64,000 nt of DNA from an uncultured Desulfuromonas sp. (lineage in GTDB: Bacteria > Desulfobacterota > Desulfuromonadia > Desulfuromonadales > Desulfuromonadaceae). Shown here piece after piece: positions 1 to 8,398 of this stretch. Made by a program: the position numbers and the translations under genes. The notes below the pieces were generated by a model. That model was not told the DNA's origin and did no database searches. It saw only the letters and a list, made by a program, of their open reading frames with translations. The stretch lies in contig NZ_OY787469.1 of assembly GCF_963678835.1 (NCBI RefSeq), forward strand, positions 186,001 to 250,000. Reading direction: 5' to 3'. Position 1 is the first letter of the stretch. The number at the start of each line of letters is the position of its first letter.

Positions 1-1121
1 ACCAATCGCGCTGAGCTTTTCAGGACCATTTCCAAAACCCGGCCCTGTTCAGCAAGATCAGCGTTTTCAGTGGTGGGCAGTTGCTGTGATTGCCGGGAGA
101 CACTGTGCATCAATTGGTCCATGGCTGTCAGGCGTCGGCTAACTGTTCCAATCACCTGAGTGGACATATCCTGAAACTGCAACGATGTCACCGCTTGACG
201 CACAAGCTGGGACACATCCTCGGCAATGGACGAAATCTGACCGGCGCTTTTTTCAACCATTTGATTGAATTGTTGTGCCTGATCCATCGTGGTGCTGATG
301 TGGTCACGTTCTTCTGTCACCAGCTGGCTCGAGTGATCAGAGAGCTCCCGAATGGATGTGCCGACATGTCCCAAAGCAGTGGAAATTGCCTGAACCGAGG
401 TATCAATCTGCTCACTGAATCGATTGGAGCGAATGGACAGATTACGCACCTCTTCGGCGACTACGGCGAACCCTTTGCCGGCGTTTCCGGCACGGGCCGC
501 TTCAACGGCGGCATTAATAGCAAGCAAATTGGTCTGATCGGCAATTTTGCGCACCTCGCCGAGCATGCCGAGAACTTTTTGGAACTGCTCCTGAGTTTCA
601 TCCATGGATGCAACAAGCTGATTTGTCTGACTGTTATTTTCAATGGTGGCATCCAACAGGCGCTGCATCACAGTTTCAATGTTTTCAAACAGAGCTTTGA
701 AGGAGGTCGCCGTTCTGTCATTGTCCCGGCCACGGGTTAATGTCAATGCCAGCTCTTTTTGTTCGACGGTTTTTTCCTCAAGTTCACTGAAGCTGGCAAT
801 CAGTTTGGTTATGGCATCGGAAAGAATATCCTGTACCTGTGTATTTTCACTTTGAGCATTGCAACACTGGCCGGAGATTTCCGTTTCCAGGCTGACGAAC
901 AGCTCCTGTGCTGCGGCGATCACATTACTGGAGGCTTCTTGTGCCGCTGGCGCTTCTTTCTTCATGACCACGGCAACCCAACATCCCGTTAATGCGGACA
1001 GCATCGATGCGACCACAAGTAGCGGGCCCAGCCAGCCAAGATCCGCCACCACGGCAACTGCGACTAAACCAGCATTGACAACCAACACAGCGCTGATAAT
1101 ATTTCGTACTGTTTTTTTCAT
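1..1121 (-). CDS. Methyl-accepting chemotaxis protein, C-terminally truncated by the window edge
   Basis: About 373 residues are visible on the minus strand from the ATG at 1121; the gene continues beyond base 1. Two hydrophobic segments (about residues 7-25 and 30-52) lie almost back to back, so there is no sizeable periplasmic sensor domain. A helical cytoplasmic region follows, with the typical receptor hairpin tip ([20 protein letters not shown] and [15 protein letters not shown], near residues 195-235). It should signal to CheA/CheW from the inner membrane and probably senses an internal or membrane cue. The start lies 9 bases after the stop of the receiver-like gene, so the two are probably cotranscribed. 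Family assignment is firm; the ligand is unknown. Confidence 0.93.
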   Translation of the reverse strand, partial: MKKTVRNIISAVLVVNAGLVAVAVVADLGWLGPLLVVASMLSALTGCWVAVVMKKEAPAAQEASSNVIAAAQELFVSLETEISGQCCNAQSENTQVQDILSDAITKLIASFSELEEKTVEQKELALTLTRGRDNDRTATSFKALFENIETVMQRLLDATIENNSQTNQLVASMDETQEQFQKVLGMLGEVRKIADQTNLLAINAAVEAARAGNAGKGFAVVAEEVRNLSIRSNRFSEQIDTSVQAISTALGHVGTSIRELSDHSSQLVTEERDHISTTMDQAQQFNQMVEKSAGQISSIAEDVSQLVRQAVTSLQFQDMSTQVIGTVSRRLTAMDQLMHSVSRQSQQLPTTENADLAEQGRVLEMVLKSSARL

Positions 1122-1130
1122 CAAAGCTCC

Positions 1131-1493
1131 TCAGCCAAATTCTTGAAATATCACTTCAAGCTGATTTTCATCACGACAGAACACGAAATACTCACTGGAT
1201 GCTGCGTTCATGTCTCTCTTCAGTTGACGTTCCAAGGCGTCATCCGTGTTGACAACATAGATGGGCACCTGAAACTCTGATAAAGAGGCCAAGAGCGGAT
1301 CAGCCTCTTTGATCTTCAGGATGATCGCGGCAACATTAATGGTATTGGCGCTACAGGTTGCCAACCAATTCACCACATCTTCGAGGTGAAAAAATTCCAG
1401 AACTTTAAAACCACGTAATATCAGTGGCAGCCTGAAATTAAATACCTGGTTGATCGTATTCAGCACCACGATCTGCTTTGGTATTTCTACCAT
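1131..1493 (-). CDS. Degenerate CheY-like receiver protein
   Basis: A 120-residue protein starting at the ATG near 1493, which has a GGGTGA ribosome site 5-7 bases upstream; a longer TTG start at 1583 is possible but adds an unconvincing basic leader. The alternating hydrophobic strands and helices (IVVLNT, VAAIILKIKEAD, PIYVVNT, YFVFCRDE) resemble a response-regulator receiver fold. However, the acidic pocket at the N-terminus and the phospho-acceptor Asp after strand 3 are not evident. Its position immediately before a chemoreceptor gene suggests a role in the same chemosensory pathway, perhaps as a non-phosphorylated adaptor. The fold assignment is tentative. Confidence 0.55.
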   Translation of the reverse strand: MVEIPKQIVVLNTINQVFNFRLPLILRGFKVLEFFHLEDVVNWLATCSANTINVAAIILKIKEADPLLASLSEFQVPIYVVNTDDALERQLKRDMNAASSEYFVFCRDENQLEVIFQEFG

Positions 1494-1961
1494 CTTTTTC
1501 ACCCATTGTTCTTTGGTCAACCTTCTATTGCAGCGATGTAAACACACGTTGCAACGGATGGGCCACTTGGGGAAAAAGATCAATAATGTATATTATTACA
1601 ATATATTAGCGATGATAGCCTGGCCGCTTGACGGAGCAGAAAGGCTACAATAGAAATTGTAGACAAAATCTATCTAATGTCTATTCGAGTAAAAAAATGA
1701 TGTAATTATCTGAAATTACATCATTTAAAAAAAGACAAACCTTGATTACAACGAAAGGACGACAACAACTTAAGTTGTCAGGGCGAATGCTCTGTCATGG
1801 CGTAAGATTTGAGAGTCTGGTACGGACTTGAGGTGCTCAGACAAGGTTTTGAGCAGCGTGAAAAGAATGCGAGGTGGTGCCTGTTATAAAAAGTTCGTGT
1901 TGGCAGGACACGATGGGATGATTGTAAATCTCACTTGCGGGCTTTTCAGCAGCCCGCTGGG
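1494..1961. other. Intergenic region before the receiver/MCP pair
   Basis: No convincing gene lies in this non-coding stretch. It is AT-rich near 1585-1735, where promoters for the minus-strand receiver/MCP pair should lie. A small GC-rich hairpin, GCGGGC...GCCCGC, lies at about 1938-1958. The dispersed repeat at 1962-2102 follows. Confidence 0.5.
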
Positions 1962-2102
1962 ACTTCAGCATAATTGAATTTGTCTATTGCAGGAGCGGCT
2001 TCAGCCGCGAATTCCCACCATGATAAGGATCAAGGACCAGAACAATTGGCGAATAAATTCGTTGCTACAAGGGGGGGGCACTCCGCTGGCAAATTTGAGT
2101 GC
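1962..2102. repeat. Dispersed REP-like repeat, copy 1
   Basis: This stretch contains two short hairpins: a GC-rich one (GGAGCGGCTTCAGCCGCGAA) and an AT-rich one (GGCGAATAAATTCG). A conserved spacer, GATAAGGATCAAGGACCAG, separates them. The same arrangement, in inverted orientation and with scattered differences, occurs at 59568-59710. It lies just beyond the stop of the NtrC-type regulator gene (2112) and might act as a transcription end or mRNA-stabilising structure. It carries no coding capacity. Confidence 0.75.
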
Positions 2103-2111
2103 GTTCGGGGA

Positions 2112-3506
2112 CTAGGACAGGGACATTTTTTTCAGACGTTTGCTCAACGCCTGCTGGGAAATGCCCAGTAAGGCCGCCGCAGTACGCTGATTGCCCTGAG
2201 CACGACGCATCGCTTCTTCCACCAGCAACCGGGACATCTCCTGCAAGCTGGGAAGATGTTCGGGAAAGGTCATCTCCTCAGCCAGTTCCGGGACCCCTGC
2301 GGTAGGTGTTGATAAAATCTTTTCTCGAAAGCCGTTTAGCGGCAGAACCCCGGAGTGATAGCGGCTCAACACGTCGTAAATCATGGCCTGCAATTCACGC
2401 ACATTGCCGGGGAAAGGATAGCAACGCAACAGATCAATCAACTCTTTTTTGACTGTGGGTCGCGGTTTGGCTAGATCCGCTGACGCCTGATCAACAAAGT
2501 AATTTACCAGCAAAGGAAGGTCAGCACGTCGCTCTCTCAACGGCGGGACAACAACCTGATGGGTGGATAAGCGGTAATAGAGATCAGCCCGGAACATTCC
2601 ATCGCTCATCTTCTGCTCCAGGTCAACATTGGTGGCACAGACGATGCGTGCCTGAGACTGCTTTACCTTGTCACTACCAACAGGAAGGAATTCGCGTTCC
2701 TGAACAAGACGCAACAGTTTCACCTGGGAGTGCAAACTTAAATCACCGATCTCATCAAGAAAAAGTGTCCCGTTGGCGGCTTGCTCCACCATCCCGGAAC
2801 GCTTGCTGCTGGCCCCGGTAAAAGCACCGGCGACATGGCCAAACAGGGTGTCCGTGAACATGTCGTCATCCAATCCAGCAACATTGACCGCGACCAGAGG
2901 CTGCTGCGGGCGGCTGAGCTGGTGAACAGCGCGAGCGATCAGCTCTTTACCGGTACCACTTTCACCACGAATAAGAACAGGATGACGGCTGGGAGATACC
3001 GCTTCAAGATAATCAACCAGCTTAAACATGGCCGGATCATTGGTGATGATCTCATCAAATGCCGCATGCTGTGAGCGTGTCGCAAGCATCTTGCTGCGCA
3101 GACGCTGGTTTTCCTGTTTAAGGCTGTTGAATTCAATGGCGCGTTTCACTCCAGCAATTAGCCGTTCCCGTTCTGCCGTTTTGATGAAAAAATCAAACGC
3201 TCCGGCTTTCATGCAACTTACGGCAACGTCAAGTTGATTCATGCCGGTAATGACAATAACGGGGATTTCCGGAAACTCATGACTGATCTGCTCAAGAAGC
3301 TCTTCGCCACTGATGTGGGGCATGGTCAGATCGATCACCACGGTTTCCACCAGTTGGTTTCTCAGCAGGGGCAGGACCTCACGGCTATCGGCACACTTAA
3401 GAACATTATTGATGCCGCCACGCTGGCGCAAGGTCAGGGCAAAGCTATGCAGCCACGGCTCCTCGTCATCGACCAACAGAATCGGATGCTCAGGGTAGGG
3501 CATCAT
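2112..3506 (-). CDS. Sigma-54-dependent NtrC-family response regulator
   Basis: A 464-residue, three-domain regulator of normal family length. The N-terminal receiver has the acidic pair DDEE (residues 13-16) and the phospho-acceptor D59 (VIDLTMP). The central AAA+ domain has Walker A GESGTGKE (181-188), the sigma-54 contact loop GAFTGA (227-232) and Walker B LFLDEI (248-253). The C-terminus is a Fis-type helix-turn-helix (about 430-460). It should activate sigma-54 promoters when phosphorylated. No histidine kinase lies nearby, so its partner is elsewhere. The start overlaps the end of the nudix gene by 17 bases, implying translational coupling at the end of the cmoA-cmoB-nudix operon. Confidence 0.95.
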   Translation of the reverse strand: MMPYPEHPILLVDDEEPWLHSFALTLRQRGGINNVLKCADSREVLPLLRNQLVETVVIDLTMPHISGEELLEQISHEFPEIPVIVITGMNQLDVAVSCMKAGAFDFFIKTAERERLIAGVKRAIEFNSLKQENQRLRSKMLATRSQHAAFDEIITNDPAMFKLVDYLEAVSPSRHPVLIRGESGTGKELIARAVHQLSRPQQPLVAVNVAGLDDDMFTDTLFGHVAGAFTGASSKRSGMVEQAANGTLFLDEIGDLSLHSQVKLLRLVQEREFLPVGSDKVKQSQARIVCATNVDLEQKMSDGMFRADLYYRLSTHQVVVPPLRERRADLPLLVNYFVDQASADLAKPRPTVKKELIDLLRCYPFPGNVRELQAMIYDVLSRYHSGVLPLNGFREKILSTPTAGVPELAEEMTFPEHLPSLQEMSRLLVEEAMRRAQGNQRTAAALLGISQQALSKRLKKMSLS

Positions 3507-4101
3507 GGCGTGGTCCTTGTGGGCAGTCGCTTAACGGCTCACCGATAACGGTAAAGAAATGACGGATAAAGCGGTAGGTCAGCCCCCAGAGAACCGGCAA
3601 CTCATCGCCAAGATCGATTCCCGGTACGGCAATGGACTTGCCGTGCCATGACACCGTCGCCAGATGGTGTTTATCGGGGTCCTGAAGCGTGCGTAACGGC
3701 ACCCAGAACGCGTTGGAGACTTCGTAGTTTTTTTCCAGCTCCCCGGCGTTGTCGGCAATTGAGAACACAAAACAGCTGACACACACCGGGATACGCACAC
3801 CGTGATGGTCATCTAATCGCACAACATAATCCTGTTGCGCCAGATGTAATCCCACCTCCTCGTGGGTTTCCCGGACTGCAGCATCATAGGCTGTGGCATC
3901 ACCGGGATCAATGCGACCACCGGGAAATCCGAGATTCCCGGACCAGGGGTCCTGCGGATGTTTGGCGCGTTGGATCAGCAACATCTCAATCCCTTGATCA
4001 CCATGGCGCAAAATCAAAGCCACCGAGGCGCGGCCTTTCTGATGCTGATCTTCAAGGGCTGCATACTGGTGCCGTTGTAGTGCGGCGATAAGATGGTCCA
4101 C
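3490..4101 (-). CDS. Nudix hydrolase, CoA pyrophosphatase (NudL)-like
   Basis: A 203-residue protein with a nudix box at residues 61-85 (FPGGRIDPGD ... RETHEEVGL). The box has one extra residue before the RE pair compared with the canonical pattern. That matches the NudL/CoAse version, and the preceding GNLGFPGG also fits that subgroup. It likely splits CoA or a related dinucleotide into 4'-phosphopantetheine and 3',5'-ADP in the cytoplasm. It starts 18 bases after cmoB and overlaps the downstream regulator gene. The exact substrate is inferred from the motif only; another nucleoside-diphosphate derivative is possible. Confidence 0.8.
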   Translation of the reverse strand: MDHLIAALQRHQYAALEDQHQKGRASVALILRHGDQGIEMLLIQRAKHPQDPWSGNLGFPGGRIDPGDATAYDAAVRETHEEVGLHLAQQDYVVRLDDHHGVRIPVCVSCFVFSIADNAGELEKNYEVSNAFWVPLRTLQDPDKHHLATVSWHGKSIAVPGIDLGDELPVLWGLTYRFIRHFFTVIGEPLSDCPQGPRHDALP

Positions 4102-4119
4102 GATTCCCCCTTGTCGTCA

Positions 4120-5100
4120 TTATTTGACTTCAGCCAACATCAGTGCTCGTCGAGGAGCCGGATAGCCCTCAATGGTCTTCAACGCATCCTGAGGATCAAG
4201 AAAGTCCGCCAGAGATTCCGTCTGAATCCATGGCGTCTTACGTTGTTCTTCAGAGGTTGTTCGGGTCACGTCAATACAGCGAATCTTGGTAAATCCGGCA
4301 CGTGCCAGCCAATTGGCCAAGCCATTGACCGTCGGCAGAAAGAAGACATTGTTCATTTTGGCGTATCGATCGCTCGGCGTCAATGCCACCTGCTCTTCAC
4401 CGGGAATCACCAGTGTTTCCAGAACCAGCTCGCCACCACGTCGTAAGGTACGCCGAATTCGGGTCAGGGTATCGAGAGGGGAACGCACATGATAAAGCAC
4501 CCCCATGTGGAACAGGGTGTCGAAACTCCCGGTCATTTCCGGCAATTCTTCAAATTTTCCCGGCAGCGTGTAACAGCGGGGATGGTTTAGTAGCTTCTGC
4601 AGCAGGCAATACTGGAAATAAAAGGTTTGATACGGTTCCAGACCAATCACCAATTGCGGATCTGCCGCAAGCATCCGGAAAAGATAATAGCCACTGCTAC
4701 TGCCGACGTCGAGAATCCGCCGGCCCTGCAAGGGCGCAATCTGTTCTTTGAGGCGATTCCACTTCAGGTAGGAGACCCATTCTGTATCCACTTCCGTACC
4801 AAGGATCTTAAAAGGCCCCTTGCGCCAAGGTCGCAAACCGAACAAAGCATGTTGAATCTGTTGATCCTGATCTGCAGGGAGCTCACCGGCCTTGCCGATA
4901 GACACCCAATCCCGGTCCAGATCAGCTTCAAGCTGCAGGTTGTCAGGGATATTTTCGAGCAGCTGCAGATACGCCTGGCTTTTTCTGTCTCGTAGAAGAA
5001 ATTGTCGTTTCTTCTCAATAAATTCCGTCAGTTCCTGCGCCCAAACCGGCTCTTCACCAGGCGTCATGGCACCGATAAGTTTATCTAATTCTTCAAACAT
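4120..5100 (-). CDS. cmoB: tRNA U34 carboxymethyltransferase CmoB
   Basis: 326 residues from the ATG at 5100 (MFEELDKLIG); a TTG-type start further upstream would lie inside cmoA and is less likely. CmoB transfers the carboxymethyl group of carboxy-S-adenosylmethionine to 5-hydroxyuridine at tRNA position 34, giving cmo5U. The SAM-fold motif ILDVGSSSGYYLFRM and the characteristic GVLYHVRSPL and KMNNVFFLPTV segments are visible. The gene overlaps the end of cmoA by 16 bases, the classic cmoAB arrangement, which supports both names. Confidence 0.95.
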   Translation of the reverse strand: MFEELDKLIGAMTPGEEPVWAQELTEFIEKKRQFLLRDRKSQAYLQLLENIPDNLQLEADLDRDWVSIGKAGELPADQDQQIQHALFGLRPWRKGPFKILGTEVDTEWVSYLKWNRLKEQIAPLQGRRILDVGSSSGYYLFRMLAADPQLVIGLEPYQTFYFQYCLLQKLLNHPRCYTLPGKFEELPEMTGSFDTLFHMGVLYHVRSPLDTLTRIRRTLRRGGELVLETLVIPGEEQVALTPSDRYAKMNNVFFLPTVNGLANWLARAGFTKIRCIDVTRTTSEEQRKTPWIQTESLADFLDPQDALKTIEGYPAPRRALMLAEVK

Positions 5101-5810
5101 AATAACGACATGAAATTGAACCACTTCAACCAGATATCAATTTTTTCAAAACCCACCGCGCACAGACGGGCGACATGCTGCTCACAGGTTTCCGGAATCA
5201 GGACATTTTCCAGCGCTTCTCGCTTTTGACTGATCTCTAATTGCGAGTAGCCGTTTTCTTTTTTGAATCGATAATAAAAATCCTGCTGCAACGCATCCAA
5301 GTCGGCATCGGCATGAAAAACTTTCTCCGACAACAACAGAATGCCTCCAGGCAGCAGGGCATCATAAACCTTGCTTAGCAGTGTTGTCCGAACCTCGGGC
5401 GACAGAAATTGCAACGTCAGATTGATAACAATCACAGAGGCTTTTTCCAGCGGATAATCCTCAATGCTGCCTTCAACCAGATGAATGCACTCAGTTCCGC
5501 AACCGTCTTGCAGTCGCTGGCGATACTGTTCCAGCATGGGAGCGGAACTGTCGATCGCTTCAAGGTGAAAAGGCTGGCCGTCCATCTGATTGAGCAGTTC
5601 CAGGCCAAAATTCCCATGGGAGCAACCCAGGTCGTATATACGCGAACCCGGCTGATAAAAACGACATGCCAGTTGCGCCTGACGCAACAGTGATTCACGG
5701 TACAGCGGAACGCTGCGGGTGATCATGTCGTCGAAGACGGCGACAACACGTTCATTGAATTCGAAAGGATCTACGGGTTGCGGATGTGAATAAAGTTTAT
5801 CGTAAGTCAT
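5085..5810 (-). CDS. cmoA: Carboxy-S-adenosylmethionine synthase CmoA
   Basis: 241 residues starting at the ATG at 5810 (MTYDKLYSHP); the open frame extends upstream to 6053 but runs through the dksA terminator, so that extension is not coding. CmoA converts SAM and prephenate into carboxy-SAM for CmoB. The Rossmann motif IYDLGCSHGNFGLELL and the segment VINLTLQFLSPEVR are typical. The gene leads an operon with cmoB, a nudix hydrolase and an NtrC-type regulator. Its promoter must lie between the dksA terminator and 5811. Confidence 0.95.
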   Translation of the reverse strand: MTYDKLYSHPQPVDPFEFNERVVAVFDDMITRSVPLYRESLLRQAQLACRFYQPGSRIYDLGCSHGNFGLELLNQMDGQPFHLEAIDSSAPMLEQYRQRLQDGCGTECIHLVEGSIEDYPLEKASVIVINLTLQFLSPEVRTTLLSKVYDALLPGGILLLSEKVFHADADLDALQQDFYYRFKKENGYSQLEISQKREALENVLIPETCEQHVARLCAVGFEKIDIWLKWFNFMSLLCLKN

Positions 5811-5963
5811 GAAAGGCCTGCCAAAATATCTTTGCGTTGTGATGACATGCACAGTACACAAAGCGGGCAAACAAAGCAATCTTTGAGCAGCCTGACACGG
5901 GGGAGGATTGGGTAAAAGGCCCCTTTGAACGCCATGGCGATCTTTTACAGCACCTTCATGGCA

Positions 5964-6006
5964 CAAACAAAACGTCCCGTGGAAGAAACTTCCACGGGAC
6001 GTTAAT
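5964..6006 (-). terminator. Rho-independent terminator of dksA
   Basis: A long perfect stem (AACGTCCCGTGGAAG / CTTCCACGGGACGTT) sits directly after the dksA stop codon. On the minus strand it is followed by TTTTGTTT. It separates dksA from the cmoAB operon. Confidence 0.92.
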
Positions 6007-6009
6007 TTT

Positions 6010-6366
6010 TTAGCCGATACGCTCTTGTCGCTCCTGCTCGGTTTTGCAGTCAATGCACAGAGTGGTCACGGGACGGGCTCTCAAACGCGCCGCACCGATC
6101 TCCTCTTCACAGCTTTCGCAAATTCCGAAGGTGCCTTCATCAATGCGCTCAAGAGCTGCACGAATTTTTGCGATCAGACGCCGCTCACGATCGCGAATGC
6201 GCAGCTCAAAATTGCGATCTGATTCCATGGAAGCTCGGTCCGTCGGATCAGGAAAGTTTTCATGCTCATCGGTCATGCCTGATACGGTCTTCCCGGCCTC
6301 GCGCAACAGATCTTCGAGTTGCTGCTGCAGGATAGCGCGATAAGCCTCTGCCTGTTCTGTATCCAT
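6010..6366 (-). CDS. dksA: DksA/TraR-family RNA polymerase-binding protein
   Basis: 118 residues. An N-terminal coiled coil (about 5-70) carries the DPTDRA tip motif (residues 40-45). A C-terminal zinc finger follows, with C83, C86, C104 and C107. Members insert into the RNA polymerase secondary channel and, with ppGpp, tune initiation at stable-RNA and amino-acid promoters. It is shorter than E. coli DksA (151 residues) but normal for the short DksA form common in delta-proteobacteria. It is monocistronic, with its own terminator. Confidence 0.9.
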   Translation of the reverse strand: MDTEQAEAYRAILQQQLEDLLREAGKTVSGMTDEHENFPDPTDRASMESDRNFELRIRDRERRLIAKIRAALERIDEGTFGICESCEEEIGAARLRARPVTTLCIDCKTEQERQERIG

Positions 6367-6506
6367 AATATATAACCCCTAGCCTTCTGAGTTAACGATG
6401 CGATAAAACAGACTAATATTAGTCGGATTCACGATTTAAGTCAATAGGCTATAACGGCCATTAAACCGTGTACTTCCTGACAATTATCGCACCATGGCAG
6501 AGGTCG

Positions 6507-6962
6507 CTAGGACGCTTCTTCGTGTTTGTCCAGCGCCATAAACTTTTTGATATTTGCCTCTTCTTCTTCAGCGAGTCGAGCAAAGTTATACTCTGAGAGT
6601 TGCTGAATCATACTTTCGCGCACCTCTTTCCAGGCACCATGAACCGGGCAATAATTGTCACGCTCACAACAGTTTTCATCTCCCAGACATTTGTTGATAT
6701 GCAGGGGATCTTCCTGAGCCTTAAAAACATCATAGACCGTGATGTCTTCCGGTTTATGGCGCAGATAAAAACCACCGCCGACACCACGCTGCGATCCAAC
6801 AATTCCTGCTTTTACCATGGGCTGAAAAATTTTCGTAAGAAACGCTGGGGTGACATCCTGCGTCTGGCAGATATCTTTTTTGAGCACAATCTCTCCTGGC
6901 GGAAACTTCGACATATAGAGAATGGCACGGATCGCGTATTCTGTTGCTCGTGTAATGACCAT
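6507..6962 (-). CDS. Rrf2-family transcriptional regulator with Fe-S ligand cysteines
   Basis: 151 residues: an N-terminal winged helix (TRATEYAIRAILYMS ... GVGGGFYL) followed by a cluster with C92, C98/C99 and C105. The spacing is like that holding the Fe-S cluster in IscR, NsrR and RsrR. It probably senses iron-sulfur status, nitric oxide or redox state and represses target promoters. A GGGAG ribosome site precedes the ATG at 6962. It is divergent from gluQ and could regulate itself. No isc or nitric-oxide genes adjoin, so the target set is unknown. Confidence 0.9.
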   Translation of the reverse strand: MVITRATEYAIRAILYMSKFPPGEIVLKKDICQTQDVTPAFLTKIFQPMVKAGIVGSQRGVGGGFYLRHKPEDITVYDVFKAQEDPLHINKCLGDENCCERDNYCPVHGAWKEVRESMIQQLSEYNFARLAEEEEANIKKFMALDKHEEAS

Positions 6963-6974
6963 TTGTTCTCCCTG

Positions 6975-7006
6975 CTTATTGTTTACTTATCTTGTTATAA
7001 ATAAGG
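6975..7006. promoter_or_regulatory. Possible operator between the Rrf2 gene and gluQ
   Basis: An AT-rich imperfect inverted repeat (CTTATT ... AATAAG) lies just upstream of the Rrf2 start codon. That is where an autoregulatory site would be expected. It does not match a known NsrR or IscR consensus closely, so this is a position-based guess. Confidence 0.3.
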
Positions 7007-7089
7007 GGCAGGCCATTTTTTGTCAACCCTATTTCCTGATTAAGTTCACTGGGATTGACTTTTTTCACGCAAACTTCCATCATTTGGCT

Positions 7090-8028
7090 ATGATAAACAC
7101 CTGTTCGCCAGCCGTTGTCGGTCGCTTCGCTCCCAGCCCAACCGGACCATTGCACTTTGGTTCCATCATTGCGGCTGTGGCCAGCTATCTGTCCGCGAAA
7201 CAGTCGCCACATGGTCGCTGGCTTGTTCGCATGGACGATCTGGATCAACCGCGAACCGTTCCAGGGGCCAGCGACACGATTCTCAGCCACCTCCAGCGCC
7301 TTGGCTTACATCATGACGGCCCAGTCATCTATCAAAGCCAGCGCCACGAGCGTTACCAGGAAATCCTTACCTGGTTGACGGAACAGGGCTGGACCTATCC
7401 CTGCGGCTGTTCACGCAAAGAGATCCTTGCCAGTGCACCACATCAGGGCGAAGAGGGGCCAATTTATCCCGGCACCTGCTTACATTCGCAGCCACCTTCC
7501 GATCGGCCGACCTCCTGCCGTGTTCAGACCTGTAATGAACTAATCCGCTTCACGGACTTGCTTCAGGGAGAATTTACTCAAAACCTGCGTCAGGATGTGG
7601 GCGATTTTGTTCTGCAGCGCAACGATGGTATTTTTGCCTACCAGTTGGCGACCGTGATCGACGATCACGACAGCGGTGTTAATCTGGTGGTTCGCGGCCG
7701 GGACTTACTGACATCAACCCCGCGGCAAATATACCTGTTGCAACGCCTAGGCTGGACCGTTCCTCGTTATGCCCATATCCCGCTGGCCATGGCGCAAGAT
7801 GGACACAAAATCAGCAAACGCCACCAGCAACACTCGCCTTGTGACATCTACCCACCCCAGCAGCTTTTGTCTATTGTTCTGAGCTTCCTCGGCCTCAGTC
7901 CTCCTCAAGCACTGGTCAGCGCTTCGGTTGAAGCTCTCGTCGCGTGGGGGATTGACCACTTCGCTTTTTGCCGAATTCCCACCAGCAATCGCTCGCTGGA
8001 GGAATTTTTTCAGCTCTCGTCCCGGTAA
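7090..8028 (+). CDS. gluQ: Glutamyl-Q tRNA(Asp) synthetase
   Basis: 312 residues from the ATG at 7090 (MINTCSP); the longer open frame upstream overlaps the Rrf2 gene and is not used. It is a truncated class I aminoacyl-tRNA synthetase lacking the anticodon-binding domain. It has a HIGH-type motif (PSPTGPLHFGS), a KMSKS-type motif (HKISKRHQ) and zinc-ligand cysteines (CGCSRKE ... YPGTC). It attaches glutamate to queuosine at position 34 of tRNA(Asp). No strong ribosome site is visible before the ATG. gluQ often sits beside dksA, and here dksA lies one gene away. Confidence 0.93.
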   Translation: MINTCSPAVVGRFAPSPTGPLHFGSIIAAVASYLSAKQSPHGRWLVRMDDLDQPRTVPGASDTILSHLQRLGLHHDGPVIYQSQRHERYQEILTWLTEQGWTYPCGCSRKEILASAPHQGEEGPIYPGTCLHSQPPSDRPTSCRVQTCNELIRFTDLLQGEFTQNLRQDVGDFVLQRNDGIFAYQLATVIDDHDSGVNLVVRGRDLLTSTPRQIYLLQRLGWTVPRYAHIPLAMAQDGHKISKRHQQHSPCDIYPPQQLLSIVLSFLGLSPPQALVSASVEALVAWGIDHFAFCRIPTSNRSLEEFFQLSSR

Positions 8029-8325
8029 TGCGAGGCCTCGTTGCTTCGCTGATGAACGTGCAGCCGGTTTCGCCCTTTCTGCTTGGCACGAGACAAGGCA
8101 CGATCCGCTTGACTGATCAAACAGTCTGATCCCTGGTGGGCATCAGGAACCATACTACAGACACCAAAACGGACCGTAACCATCCCAACACACTTTGATC
8201 CACAGTGGTCCAGGTCCGAATCGCGGACCACCTTAAGCAAGACATTCGTCGCCCTGCAGATAGCCGTAGCAATCATTGTAGATCTTGAAGTAATCCACAT
8301 CGATTATCAGCGCAGCCATCCAGTG
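8010..8325 (-). pseudogene. GGDEF (diguanylate cyclase) domain remnant
   Basis: On the minus strand, bases 8320-8236 encode a typical domain start (IIDVDYFKIYNDCYGYLQGD), which ends at a stop codon at 8233-8235. A second frame, 8300-8010, encodes the domain end (VTVRFGVCSMVP ... ADRALSRAKQKGRNRL). The stretch between them that should hold the GG(D/E)EF loop is missing. So there is both a frameshift or stop and an internal deletion, and no product can be active. It overlaps the 3' end of gluQ convergently. Confidence 0.85.
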
Positions 8326-8341
8326 ATGATGACGGCTAAAA

Positions 8342-8377
8342 CAAAAAGGCGGGTCCGAAGACCCGCCTTTTGATGAA
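8342..8377 (-). terminator. Terminator of the frdCAB operon
   Basis: Hairpin AAGGCGGGTC-TTCG-GACCCGCCTT on the minus strand, followed by TTTGTTTT, 22 bases after the frdB stop codon. It is a classic rho-independent terminator with a UUCG tetraloop. Confidence 0.93.
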
Positions 8378-8398
8378 CAATGTCACTACGATCCAGCT

